Both the position numbers and the translations under genes were made by a program. Below, in pieces: positions 56,275-64,000 of a stretch of DNA of 64,000 nt. The notes beneath the pieces were generated by a model that saw nothing but the letters and a program-made list of their open reading frames with translations, made no database searches and was not told the DNA's origin. Location of the stretch: positions 62,001 to 126,000 of the forward strand of contig JBCCCR010000009.1 in assembly GCA_039033415.1 (NCBI GenBank), given 5' to 3'. This DNA comes from Pseudomonadota bacterium. GTDB lineage: Bacteria > Pseudomonadota > Gammaproteobacteria > Xanthomonadales > SZUA-38. Within the stretch, counting starts at the first letter, position 1, and each line of letters opens with the position of its first letter.

Positions 56275-57801
56275 TCAGCGGCTTACCGGCTTCTCTCCGG
56301 GAGCCGTTGAAGTCCCAGCCTGCTGCTGCGCTCGATCCCGCCAGAAGTCGGCGTTGGCAATCCCCAGTTCATCAGGATCAAAGGTGTAGCGTTTGACCCC
56401 CAGTGCCTGCTGCCGCTCATAGTCTCTTAACGCTTTGATCGCCGGCCCACCCAGAAAAAAGATCACCAGGATGCCCACGATGTTGAGCCACGCCATGACG
56501 CCGACGCCGATGTCCCCCAGTGCCCAGGCCAGATCCGCCGTGCGGATTGAGCCATAGAACACCATGCCGAGCAGCATCACCTTCAGCAGCAGCAGCGAAC
56601 CTGGGATGTTCAGTGTTCTCCGGATGTAGGCCACGTTGGTTTCCGCTACGTAGTAATAGGCGAGGATCGTGGTGAACGCGAAGAAGAATAGTGCCACCGC
56701 AACAAACACCTTGCCGATGTCGGGGAATACGCCTTCGAGTGCCAGCTGCGTGTAGGCGGGGCTGTTAGCGGCAACGTCTGCCGCGAGGTTTTGGACCAGG
56801 AAACCACCCTCCCCCCCGTGCACGTTGTAGGCGCCGGTGATCAGGATCATGAATGCGGTAGCGCTGCACACGAACAGCGTGTCGACGTAGACCGAGAAAG
56901 CCTGAACCAGACCCTGCTGCGCCGGATGCTCCACCTCGGCCGCGGCGGCCGCGTGCGGACCCGAGCCCTGCCCTGCCTCATTGGAGTAAACGCCGCGCTT
57001 TACGCCCCAACCGATTGCTGCGCCCACACCCGCCATCGGGGTAAAGGCATCGCTAACAATGAGCATGATGATGCCCGGAAGTTCGCTGACGTTCATGCCA
57101 ATCACGACCAACGCGAGAATCATATAGGCCGCCGCCATAAACGGGACCACAAACTGCGTGAAGCCGGCGATGCGTTTGACGCCACCAAAGATAATGGCGG
57201 CGAGGATCACCACAACCGCGGATGCCGTGATGAGTTTGGTGGTGCTCAACTCCGAACCGAACAGGTCCAGGACCCGCCCAGGCCCGAACGCGACTTCTGC
57301 AGCACTGGCCATCGCGTTGGCCTGCACCCCGGGCAGCAGCAGCCCTACCGCCAGAACGGTGAAAACTGCGAACAGCCAGCCGTACCACTTCTGGCCGAGC
57401 GCCTTTTCGAAATAGAACGCTGGACCGCCCCGGTACTGCCCCTCATCGACCTCTTTGTAGATCTGCCCCATGGCAGACTCGATGTAGGCCGTGGCGGCAC
57501 CAAGGAAGGCGACTACCCACATCCAAAAAACGGCGCCAGGGCCCCCAAACCCGATCGCCGCCGCTACGCCGGCGATGTTGCCGGTGCCCACTCGTCCCGA
57601 GAGTGAAACAGCCAAAGCCTGAAAGGTCGAGATCCCCTGCTCGGAGCTGCCTCCGGTGCGCAGCAGCCGAATCATCTCGACAAAATGGCGAACCTGCACA
57701 AAGCGGGTCACGACTGAGAAAAACAGGCCTGCGCCCAGGCACAGATAGATCAATGCCGGACTCCAGACGAGGCCGGATAGAGCGTCAACAAATGATTGCA
57801 C
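56275..57801 (-). CDS. Alanine/sodium symporter, AGCS family
   Basis: 508 residues from GTG 57801, which has an AAGG ribosome site 6 nt upstream; a start at 57885 adds a non-conserved leader. Characteristic AGCS features: VSLSGRVGTGNIAGVAAAIGFGGPGAVFWMWVVAFLGA near residue 60-100, GGPAFYFEKALGQKWYG, and SNEAGQGSGPHAAAAAEV. About 10-11 transmembrane helices. Na+-coupled uptake of alanine or glycine at the inner membrane. Divergent from the PQQ enzyme gene. Confidence 0.93.
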   Translation of the reverse strand: MQSFVDALSGLVWSPALIYLCLGAGLFFSVVTRFVQVRHFVEMIRLLRTGGSSEQGISTFQALAVSLSGRVGTGNIAGVAAAIGFGGPGAVFWMWVVAFLGAATAYIESAMGQIYKEVDEGQYRGGPAFYFEKALGQKWYGWLFAVFTVLAVGLLLPGVQANAMASAAEVAFGPGRVLDLFGSELSTTKLITASAVVVILAAIIFGGVKRIAGFTQFVVPFMAAAYMILALVVIGMNVSELPGIIMLIVSDAFTPMAGVGAAIGWGVKRGVYSNEAGQGSGPHAAAAAEVEHPAQQGLVQAFSVYVDTLFVCSATAFMILITGAYNVHGGEGGFLVQNLAADVAANSPAYTQLALEGVFPDIGKVFVAVALFFFAFTTILAYYYVAETNVAYIRRTLNIPGSLLLLKVMLLGMVFYGSIRTADLAWALGDIGVGVMAWLNIVGILVIFFLGGPAIKALRDYERQQALGVKRYTFDPDELGIANADFWRDRAQQQAGTSTAPGEKPVSR

Positions 57802-57985
57802 AAAAAACCTTAGGTCAGCTTCAAAAAGGGGTTGCCCGAAGGTGCGCCAGTCTAGCACCCAAAGTGGTGAGCCGAGCGCGCACAAAAGTCTTCAGCGCCA
57901 TCGGACGCCGTGTATGATCGTTGGGAACGAGCCGAGTTGCATCGGCATTCGCTTCCATAGCGGCAGTTTACTGAAAGGCGGACGA

Positions 57986-59953
57986 ATGAGCGCAGTGTAT
58001 TTCAAAACGAGGAAACGTTGTCTCGACCGGCCCGTTCGCCTTACGCTCATATTGTTCCTACTGTTCTCCCCGGCCGCCCTAGCGCAACCTAGCGGTGCCC
58101 ATCAGGCACTGCTGACCAACGAAGGCTGGACCAGCTTCGGGGGTGTAGCTTCCGGTGGGCAGTATTCGGCGCTCGACGAGATCAATCTCGCTAACGTCAA
58201 GGGCCTTAAGCGAGCCTGGACGAGCCGCACCGGCGACGTGGTCGAGGGGCCTGCTATCGAAGGGGGTTCGTCTTTTGAGGGAACGCCGCTGTACTGGGAC
58301 GGCAAGCTATTTGTCTGTACGCCCATGCACCGCGTGCTTGCCCTGGAGCCCGACACGGGCAAGGTGATCTGGCGCTTCGACGCTCTGAGCACGCTGGCCG
58401 AGCCTCCACCCCGTTTTGCCGCCAACTGCCGCGGTGTGTCGCTCTGGGTTGACCCAAATGCTGAAGCGGGCGCGAGCTGTCGTGCGCGAATCATTAAGCC
58501 GGACATCTTCGCGCGCCTTATCGCGATCGATGCACAAACCGGCAAAGCCTGCGAAGGGTTTGGCGATAAGGGGGTTGTGCGCCTGAATGACCTCGACAAC
58601 AGCGGTGAAGGCGACCTTTACCTCACGTCTCCGCCGGCGGTGCTGGGCAACCTGATCATCACCGGCAGCGTGGTCGGCGACAACATCGTCGCCAATGCGG
58701 CGGACGGCTACGTACGGGCCTTCGACGCACGCACCGGCAAGCTGGCCTGGTCATTTAGTCCAATTCCCGTTGCGCTCAGTGGAAAAACGGGCGGCGCTAA
58801 CGTGTGGTCTTTGATTGCGGTGGACGAAGAGCGAAACCTCGTGTTCCTCCCGACCTCGAGCCCCAGTGTGGATCCGTATGGCGCCAATCGCACCGAGCCG
58901 ATTCCGCTGGCCAATGCCGTGGTTGCGCTGGACGGTCGCAATGGTGAGGTGGTCTGGAGCTTTCAGACGGTGCACCACGATCTCTTCGACTATGACCTGC
59001 CGGCCCAGCCGATACTGTTTGACCTTAGCAAAGACGGCGAAACCATCCCAGCCGTTGCGCAGATTACTAAACTGGGTTTCGTCTTTGTGCTCGATCGGCG
59101 CACCGGTAAACCGCTCCACCCCGTCGAAGAACAGCCGGTGCCAACCAGCGACATTCCCAACGAGCGAGCATCGCCCACGCAGCCCATACCCACAAAACCG
59201 GCGCCGTTCGCCCGCCAGCACATCGACCCGGATGACATGTTTGGCCTGACGCCAGTGGACAAGCTAGCCTGCCGACGCCGTTTTGATTCGCTGCGCTACA
59301 AGGGGTTGTTCACCCCACCGAGCGAGCAGGGTTCTATCCAGCTCCCCTCCGCCCTCGGTGGTGGGAACTGGGGTGGCGCTTCGCTGGATCCGCGCAGCAA
59401 CACGCTGATTGTCAAAACCCAAAACCTCGCCACCATCATGAAGCTGGTGCCCGCGGACCCGGCCGAAACCCGGCCGATCGGTCCGCCAGTCGAGTTCCTT
59501 AAAAAGCCGCTCAACCAAACGCCCTATCGGCTGGACGGCGAGTTCTTCCTGTCGCCGCTGGGCATCCCGTGTACGCCGCCACCGTGGGGTGAACTCGTTG
59601 GCATTGATCTGGACAGCGGCGAGCACCTCTGGCGGCAGCCGCTGGGCCGCTATCCAATCACCGATGGCTTACGCACGCAGGCGTCATGGGGTTCACCCAA
59701 CGTTGGCGGGCCGCTGGCGACAGGTGGTGGCCTGGTGTTTATCGGCGCGGGCATGGACTCGACCTTTCGCGCGCTGGACACCACAACGGGTGAGCTGCTC
59801 TGGCAAGACGAAGACCTGCCCGCACCCGCCATGGCGGTGCCGATGACCTACCGCCATAACGGGCAGCAATACGTGGTCGTTGCGGCAGGCGGCAACTCAT
59901 TAGCAGGGACCAAACAATCTGACGCGATTGTGGCTTATCGTCTCGGCCGATGA
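57986..59953 (+). CDS. PQQ-dependent glucose-dehydrogenase-like quinoprotein
   Basis: 656 residues from ATG 57986. A signal peptide (LTLILFLLFSPAALAQ) makes it periplasmic; the five membrane helices of membrane GDH are absent. The eight-bladed propeller signatures are seen (AWSFSPIPVALSG, NGEVVWSFQTVHHDLFDYDLPAQPIL, WGSPNVGGPLATGGGLVFIGAGMD, PMTYRHNGQQYVVVAAGGNSLAG), and the W/H and GG patterns around the PQQ pocket fit the family. Oxidises sugars or alcohols and passes electrons to the respiratory chain. No PQQ synthesis genes in view. Confidence 0.88.
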   Translation: MSAVYFKTRKRCLDRPVRLTLILFLLFSPAALAQPSGAHQALLTNEGWTSFGGVASGGQYSALDEINLANVKGLKRAWTSRTGDVVEGPAIEGGSSFEGTPLYWDGKLFVCTPMHRVLALEPDTGKVIWRFDALSTLAEPPPRFAANCRGVSLWVDPNAEAGASCRARIIKPDIFARLIAIDAQTGKACEGFGDKGVVRLNDLDNSGEGDLYLTSPPAVLGNLIITGSVVGDNIVANAADGYVRAFDARTGKLAWSFSPIPVALSGKTGGANVWSLIAVDEERNLVFLPTSSPSVDPYGANRTEPIPLANAVVALDGRNGEVVWSFQTVHHDLFDYDLPAQPILFDLSKDGETIPAVAQITKLGFVFVLDRRTGKPLHPVEEQPVPTSDIPNERASPTQPIPTKPAPFARQHIDPDDMFGLTPVDKLACRRRFDSLRYKGLFTPPSEQGSIQLPSALGGGNWGGASLDPRSNTLIVKTQNLATIMKLVPADPAETRPIGPPVEFLKKPLNQTPYRLDGEFFLSPLGIPCTPPPWGELVGIDLDSGEHLWRQPLGRYPITDGLRTQASWGSPNVGGPLATGGGLVFIGAGMDSTFRALDTTTGELLWQDEDLPAPAMAVPMTYRHNGQQYVVVAAGGNSLAGTKQSDAIVAYRLGR

Positions 59954-60021
59954 CGCTGATGGCCAGCGCAGCCGGCAATTTGCTACCGTGGCAGCCTTTT
60001 CCGGCACTGGGTGTGTGAACC

Positions 60022-60789
60022 GTGATTAAGAAAATTCTGCTGGTCCTGCTGCTCGTCATTCTCGCTGGCGCGGCATACCTCTATAGCTCCATGCTGGCCA
60101 ACATCCCAGAGAGCCGGCTCCAGCTTCAGCCTGCCCAGACGGTCGCCTCATCAGAAGCGCCGGTGCTGCTGTTTGGCGCCACGCGCAATACCGGGTTAGA
60201 GCTTGCCAAGAAACTGCATGCCCGGGGCGAGAAGGTCGTCGCGTTTGTTCGCCCAACGTCCGATCGGAGCGCGCTGGAGGCGCTGGGCGCGGAGTTCCTC
60301 GAAGGCGACGCGATGGACGAGGCCTCGGTGATTGCCGCAGCTCAATCCCAGCCATTCAGGGCTGTCGTGACCACGGTCGGCTGCCTGAAGTGCGTTCCCC
60401 CGGTCGACTTAACGGGCAATCGGCACATCATCGACGCGGCGAAAACCGCCGGGATTGATCGCGTCCTGCTGGTGACCACCATCGGCGCTGGGGACAGCGC
60501 TGAAGTCTTACCGCTGCCTAGTAAACAGATCCTCAAGGAGATCCTGCCGCTGAAGACCCAGGCGGAAGATCATCTGCGCGCGAGCGGCCTGAACCACATC
60601 ATCATCAGACCCGGTGGCCTGCTCAGCGGCCAGGCGTCGGGGAACGGCATGCTGTCCGATGCCCCCGAGGCGTTTGGCTACATCGACCGCAGTGATCTTG
60701 CGGACCTGATGCTGGCCTGTCTGGATTCGAGTGTCTGCGACGGCAAAACGCTGGCCGCTATCGATAGCGAGCGCAAAACCTACTGGTAA
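60022..60789 (+). CDS. Membrane-anchored NAD(P)-binding (NmrA/SDR-like) protein
   Basis: 255 residues from GTG 60022. An N-terminal membrane anchor (KILLVLLLVILAGAAYLYSS) precedes an atypical-SDR Rossmann domain: LLFGATRNTGLELAKKLHARGEKVVAFVRP, then LEGDAMDEASV and VVTTVGC. No YxxxK catalytic pair is visible, so it may be a regulator or isomerase rather than a dehydrogenase. A periplasmic or membrane-surface location is odd for a nucleotide-binding fold; the anchor could be cytoplasm-facing. Convergent with the serine hydrolase, 22 bp apart. Confidence 0.8.
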   Translation: MIKKILLVLLLVILAGAAYLYSSMLANIPESRLQLQPAQTVASSEAPVLLFGATRNTGLELAKKLHARGEKVVAFVRPTSDRSALEALGAEFLEGDAMDEASVIAAAQSQPFRAVVTTVGCLKCVPPVDLTGNRHIIDAAKTAGIDRVLLVTTIGAGDSAEVLPLPSKQILKEILPLKTQAEDHLRASGLNHIIIRPGGLLSGQASGNGMLSDAPEAFGYIDRSDLADLMLACLDSSVCDGKTLAAIDSERKTYW

Positions 60790-60811
60790 GCCGCTGCCGG
60801 CGGCCGTTGAA

Positions 60812-62134
60812 TCACCGGTTCAACAGGTACTCCGCCACCGCCTGATAGGCCGGCAGCGATGTGGGGTCGATCTTGCCGTTCTTGGCCGTGGGAAAGGACG
60901 CGAACCTCACCAGTACCATGTCAGCCATCGGATCGATGTAAATCGTTTGGCCGTGCACGCCGCGAGCCGCGAACGCGCCGTGGTCGTTATGAAACACCCA
61001 CCACATGCCGCGATAGCTGCCGCCTTCCAGGGTTGTGTAGCCGGCTTTAGCAAAGTGGTCCTTGTCACCGCCACGACGGATTCCGCCCACCACCTCGGCG
61101 GGAAACAGGCGCTGCCCGTCGACGACACCTCCGTTCAGCAGCAATAGTCCGATCCGCCCCAGGTCTCGTAGGCCGGCACTCAGGCCACCGCCGGCAAACG
61201 GCGTCCCCTTCCCGTCCACCGTCATGTATCCGTCCTGCTCCGTGCCGATTTTGCTCCAGATGCGCTCTGACAACAGCTCGGTGACCTCCTGACCCGAAAC
61301 TCGGGAGACAATCCAGCCTAGAACATCCGTGTTCACGGTTTTGTAGGCAAACGCCTGGCCATGCTCACCCGCTGGACGGACCGTCTGGAGGTATTCGAAG
61401 TAGCCGTCCGGGCCGGAGTAGTCCTTTGGCTTCGGCAGCGGGCTGGCCGCCTGGGAGTAAATCCAGATTTCCGCCTTCGGATCAGCGTAGTCTTCGCTGT
61501 AGTCGAGCGACGTGGTCATGTCCATCACCTGTCGCACCGTCGCGCTGCCAAAAGCACTCGACGACAGCTCAGGCACGATGGTTGAGACTAGCGCAGCTTC
61601 ATCCAGCGCCCCTTCAGCGACCAGAATTTCCGCCAGCAGGCCGGTCATCGACTTGGTCATCGACATCGCGCCATGCTTGCCCGCTTCGTCCAGGCAGCCC
61701 AGATAACGTTCATAGACCACCTTCCCACGATGGATGATCAGCATGCCGTCGGTGTAGTTCGCGGCTAGCGATGCCTCCCAGGTCATCGGTTCGGTCGACC
61801 CCATCGGCATGAAGGTGACCTGATCGATCCCTGCGTCCAGCGCGTAGGTCAGTTCTGAGGGTGCTCCGAGCCCCCGACTTACCTGCTCCGTCGGCAAAAA
61901 CTCGCGTAGATGGCACACCGTCCAACGGAGCTTGGGAAAGCTGAAGTAATTCGAATCGGGCTGGGTGATGAGCTTATCGGGCGGCGGGGGAAAACCCTCC
62001 ATCCATCCCATCACCGCCGGGTCGGACTCAGCCGCCGACAGATGCTCCGCTGCCTGCACCGCGCTGATCGGCAGTAGGAAAAGTCCAAAAAACACAAATG
62101 GCACCGGGACAAGCCGGATTCGGCCCGAACGCAT
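60812..62134 (-). CDS. Secreted serine hydrolase, class C beta-lactamase family
   Basis: 440 residues from ATG 62134, with GAGG 5 nt upstream; the longer start at 62197 is less likely. Signal peptide (VPVPFVFFGLFLLPISAVQAAEH). SxxK motif MSMTKSMTG (catalytic Ser) and YKTVNTDVLGWIVSR (the Tyr-x-Asn position) are visible; the third motif is HGQTIYID. Resembles 6-aminohexanoate-dimer hydrolase and esterase EstB-type enzymes more than true beta-lactamases. Substrate unknown. Confidence 0.88.
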   Translation of the reverse strand: MRSGRIRLVPVPFVFFGLFLLPISAVQAAEHLSAAESDPAVMGWMEGFPPPPDKLITQPDSNYFSFPKLRWTVCHLREFLPTEQVSRGLGAPSELTYALDAGIDQVTFMPMGSTEPMTWEASLAANYTDGMLIIHRGKVVYERYLGCLDEAGKHGAMSMTKSMTGLLAEILVAEGALDEAALVSTIVPELSSSAFGSATVRQVMDMTTSLDYSEDYADPKAEIWIYSQAASPLPKPKDYSGPDGYFEYLQTVRPAGEHGQAFAYKTVNTDVLGWIVSRVSGQEVTELLSERIWSKIGTEQDGYMTVDGKGTPFAGGGLSAGLRDLGRIGLLLLNGGVVDGQRLFPAEVVGGIRRGGDKDHFAKAGYTTLEGGSYRGMWWVFHNDHGAFAARGVHGQTIYIDPMADMVLVRFASFPTAKNGKIDPTSLPAYQAVAEYLLNR

Positions 62135-62279
62135 AGTTACCTCACAAAACCGCTGGCGTTGGCTGGAGCTGTCGGGAAGGACAGCTCGGGAAGTCACAAT
62201 TATAGCGGGACAGCTTTCGCTCCTCGACCGATTGTGAGATCAGCCGCTACAATCAAATGCTTTGACGCGGGAGGTCTCT

Positions 62280-64000
62280 TTGCGCCGCAGGGTGGTCGTT
62301 TTCTCCGGTTTCGTGCTGGCCGGACTCACCGCTGTTGGTCTCTTCCTCCTACTGGCCGACCTTGGCTTCCTCCGAGATCGGCTAACGTCGGCGGCGAGCC
62401 GGTCGCTGGGCCGCGAAGTACGGATCAGCGGCCCGCTGTCGCTGCGGCTGGGGCGCCAGATCCAGCTAGTTGCCAGCGACGTTTCGATTGCCAATCCGCC
62501 CTGGGCCAGCCAGCCTGAGTTGTTTAAAGCGACCGAGCTTGAGGCCGACATCCGGCTCCGCTCGCTGCTGGAGGGGCCCGTTCAGATCGATCGCCTGGCG
62601 CTGACGGGCGCTGCTGTGGCGCTAGAAGGGCTGCCCGACGGCCGACGAACCTGGGACTTTCCCTGGAGCGCTTCATCAGCAGGATCACCGTCAACAAGCG
62701 CCCCGATGCCTCAACTCTCAGCGCTCAGTGCTCAGGACCTCACGATTCAGGTGTCGCTGCCGGAGCTCACTCAGGTCAGCCTGCTTACCCTGGAGACAAC
62801 CCAGTTCGGCCGTGACGGCGATCGTTTTGACGTGACGCTGTCAGGCGAGGTCAACAACGTCGACCTGACGCTGGAAGGCCATCTCGCACCCTCAACATCT
62901 ATGGGAACCCAACGCCGCCAGGATCTCACCCTCGATGCCAGCCTTGGAGAGATTTCTCTCACTGGCACAGCCCGCGGCATCGATACACAAACCGTCTCAC
63001 TGACATCCGCGGAGCTGACGGTGGCGGGGCCCGACGCAGCCTACCTACTCGAGACGCTGAACCTGCCTGACTTCACCTCCGGCCCCCTGGATCTGTTGGT
63101 TGAGCTAACGCCCGGAGACGAGCGGAACCAGGCAAGCCTGGCAGGCCACCTTGGCGAATACGAGATGGGAGCCGCCGGGTGGTTTCGGGACCTCCGAGGC
63201 GCGGGCGGTTTCGAGATCACCGGGACGGTCGCGGGTCCAGAGCTGAAGCTGCTGCGCCCTGCCCTCAAAATTTTTGAGCTGGCTGAGGCGCCGTTCCTCT
63301 TTGCGGGAACAGTTCGCTCGGATGGCCAGGCGTTTGCGGTGGAGCCCCTGAGGCTGACGGTTGACGGCAAGGTCGTCCGTGGCGAAGGAAAACTGCTGAA
63401 GGGAGACACCGGACAACAGCTTCAGCTCGCCCTGGCGAGCGACGACCTCTCAACCGAGGTGACGATCAACCTTTCCGTCCCAAGTTCGATCCAGGGCGCC
63501 GAGCTGACCGTCATGATGCAAGGCGCAGACGCCGGCGCGGTCGCCGGAACTGTCGGGCTGCCAGGCCTTTCGGCGATGCCCTTCAAGGCATTCGGACATG
63601 GCGTGATCGACGGTGGGGCGCTGGCGGTCGACCGGGCGCGCGTCGAGATTCTGGACGAACAGCTTGACATCAACGGTCGTCTGGCGGGCCGCGAGACGGA
63701 GTTGGACCTGGAAGCCAGCGACATCACCCTATCCGCGTGGTTTGACGGCAACGCTGTGCCTTTCCCCGATCTGGAACATGTCTACGGCACGGGCCGGTTC
63801 CGCGCGTCGCAGGAGGCATCAACGCTGACCGATCTGGCGCTGACCTCCGGAAATTTGCGCTTCGGGGGCACCATGACCTGGCCGATCGGGCGTAAGGAGA
63901 CGCAGCTCGATCTGTCAGTCTCGGGTCCGGACGCCGCAGGGGCAGCGGAGGCTTTGGGCGCGGGAGGCCTGCCCGCGCTGCCGTTTGTCCTGTCCGGGAG
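62280..64000 (+). CDS. AsmA-family protein, 3' end outside window
   Basis: Partial, 573 codons visible. TTG start at 62280 with GGGAGG 5-8 nt upstream. One N-terminal membrane helix (VVFSGFVLAGLTAVGLFLLLADL), then the AsmA opening (LTSAASRSLGREVRISGPLSLRLGRQIQLVASDVSIANPPWAS) and repeated beta-rich Ala/Leu-rich units (EADIRLRSLLEGPVQIDRLALTGAAVALEG). AsmA-like proteins span the periplasm and are linked to phospholipid transport to the outer membrane. Lies divergent from the serine hydrolase. Confidence 0.9.
   Translation, partial: MRRRVVVFSGFVLAGLTAVGLFLLLADLGFLRDRLTSAASRSLGREVRISGPLSLRLGRQIQLVASDVSIANPPWASQPELFKATELEADIRLRSLLEGPVQIDRLALTGAAVALEGLPDGRRTWDFPWSASSAGSPSTSAPMPQLSALSAQDLTIQVSLPELTQVSLLTLETTQFGRDGDRFDVTLSGEVNNVDLTLEGHLAPSTSMGTQRRQDLTLDASLGEISLTGTARGIDTQTVSLTSAELTVAGPDAAYLLETLNLPDFTSGPLDLLVELTPGDERNQASLAGHLGEYEMGAAGWFRDLRGAGGFEITGTVAGPELKLLRPALKIFELAEAPFLFAGTVRSDGQAFAVEPLRLTVDGKVVRGEGKLLKGDTGQQLQLALASDDLSTEVTINLSVPSSIQGAELTVMMQGADAGAVAGTVGLPGLSAMPFKAFGHGVIDGGALAVDRARVEILDEQLDINGRLAGRETELDLEASDITLSAWFDGNAVPFPDLEHVYGTGRFRASQEASTLTDLALTSGNLRFGGTMTWPIGRKETQLDLSVSGPDAAGAAEALGAGGLPALPFVLSG

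Noticed and set aside
60812-62134. True class C beta-lactamase (antibiotic resistance)
   Set aside because: Only the SxxK fold motif is shared; the second and third motifs look like esterase/6-aminohexanoate-hydrolase relatives.

Overview
The window looks like a chromosomal segment of a GC-rich gammaproteobacterium, most likely near the Lysobacterales (Xanthomonadales). Evidence for this is the gene order hrcA-grpE-dnaK-dnaJ-dapB-carA-carB-greA-recJ-prfB-lysS, a divergent recN, the nearby fur / bamE / ratA / smpB / ssrA group, and a Pseudomonas/Xanthomonas-type Fur. The genus is an inference and cannot be fixed from the sequence alone. Most of the window is dense, high-GC and conventional; one 9-kb block (about 42.2-51.25 kb) is visibly AT-richer and has foreign features.

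Layout. 1-11.9 kb (minus strand): a long co-directional run of bactofilin, a degenerate methyltransferase-like protein, a glutamate-cysteine-ligase-like/CBS fusion, a lipoprotein, a nitrilase-family amidohydrolase, then three translationally coupled genes (TPR/FG-GAP lipoprotein, membrane-bound pentaheme cytochrome c, and an FG-GAP protein cut by the window edge). 12-13.7 kb: fadD on the plus strand. 13.7-30.6 kb (minus): pilZ-domain gene, dinB, lysS, prfB (with the programmed +1 frameshift intact), recJ, greA, carB, carA, dapB, dnaJ, dnaK, grpE, hrcA. 30.7-34.4 kb: recN, fur, bamE, ratA, smpB. 34.4-41.8 kb: a huge secreted repeat protein divergent from an ECF sigma factor / Ser-Thr kinase-TPR pair.

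41.8-51.25 kb: ssrA (tmRNA, tag ANDDNYALAA) carries a site-specific integration event. The last 19 bp of ssrA are repeated exactly at 51233-51251, a P4-type tyrosine integrase follows ssrA, and short TTAGGGGCA-type repeats lie near both ends. The cargo is (i) an 803-residue amino-methyltransferase with a very long insertion between motif I and DPPY, (ii) a compact class-II ribonucleotide-reductase-like protein whose NPCGE active-site motif reads APCGE, (iii) a Nudix hydrolase 3 nt downstream of it, (iv) a 756-residue protein with a papain/C39-like cysteine peptidase core, and (v) a 54-residue acidic protein. I recognise no named system with this set. It is the best candidate in the window for an undescribed system, possibly anti-phage or nucleotide-manipulating.

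51.3-64 kb: a 1589-residue secreted NHL-repeat protein with one intact and one catalytically dead caspase-like domain, an AGCS alanine/sodium symporter, a PQQ-dependent glucose-dehydrogenase-like enzyme, a membrane-anchored NAD(P)-binding protein, a class-C beta-lactamase-fold serine hydrolase, and the start of an AsmA-family gene that runs off the right edge. The two giant secreted proteins (34.4 and 51.4 kb) share NHL-like repeats and a C-terminal F-x-[SD]-G-F-E ending.
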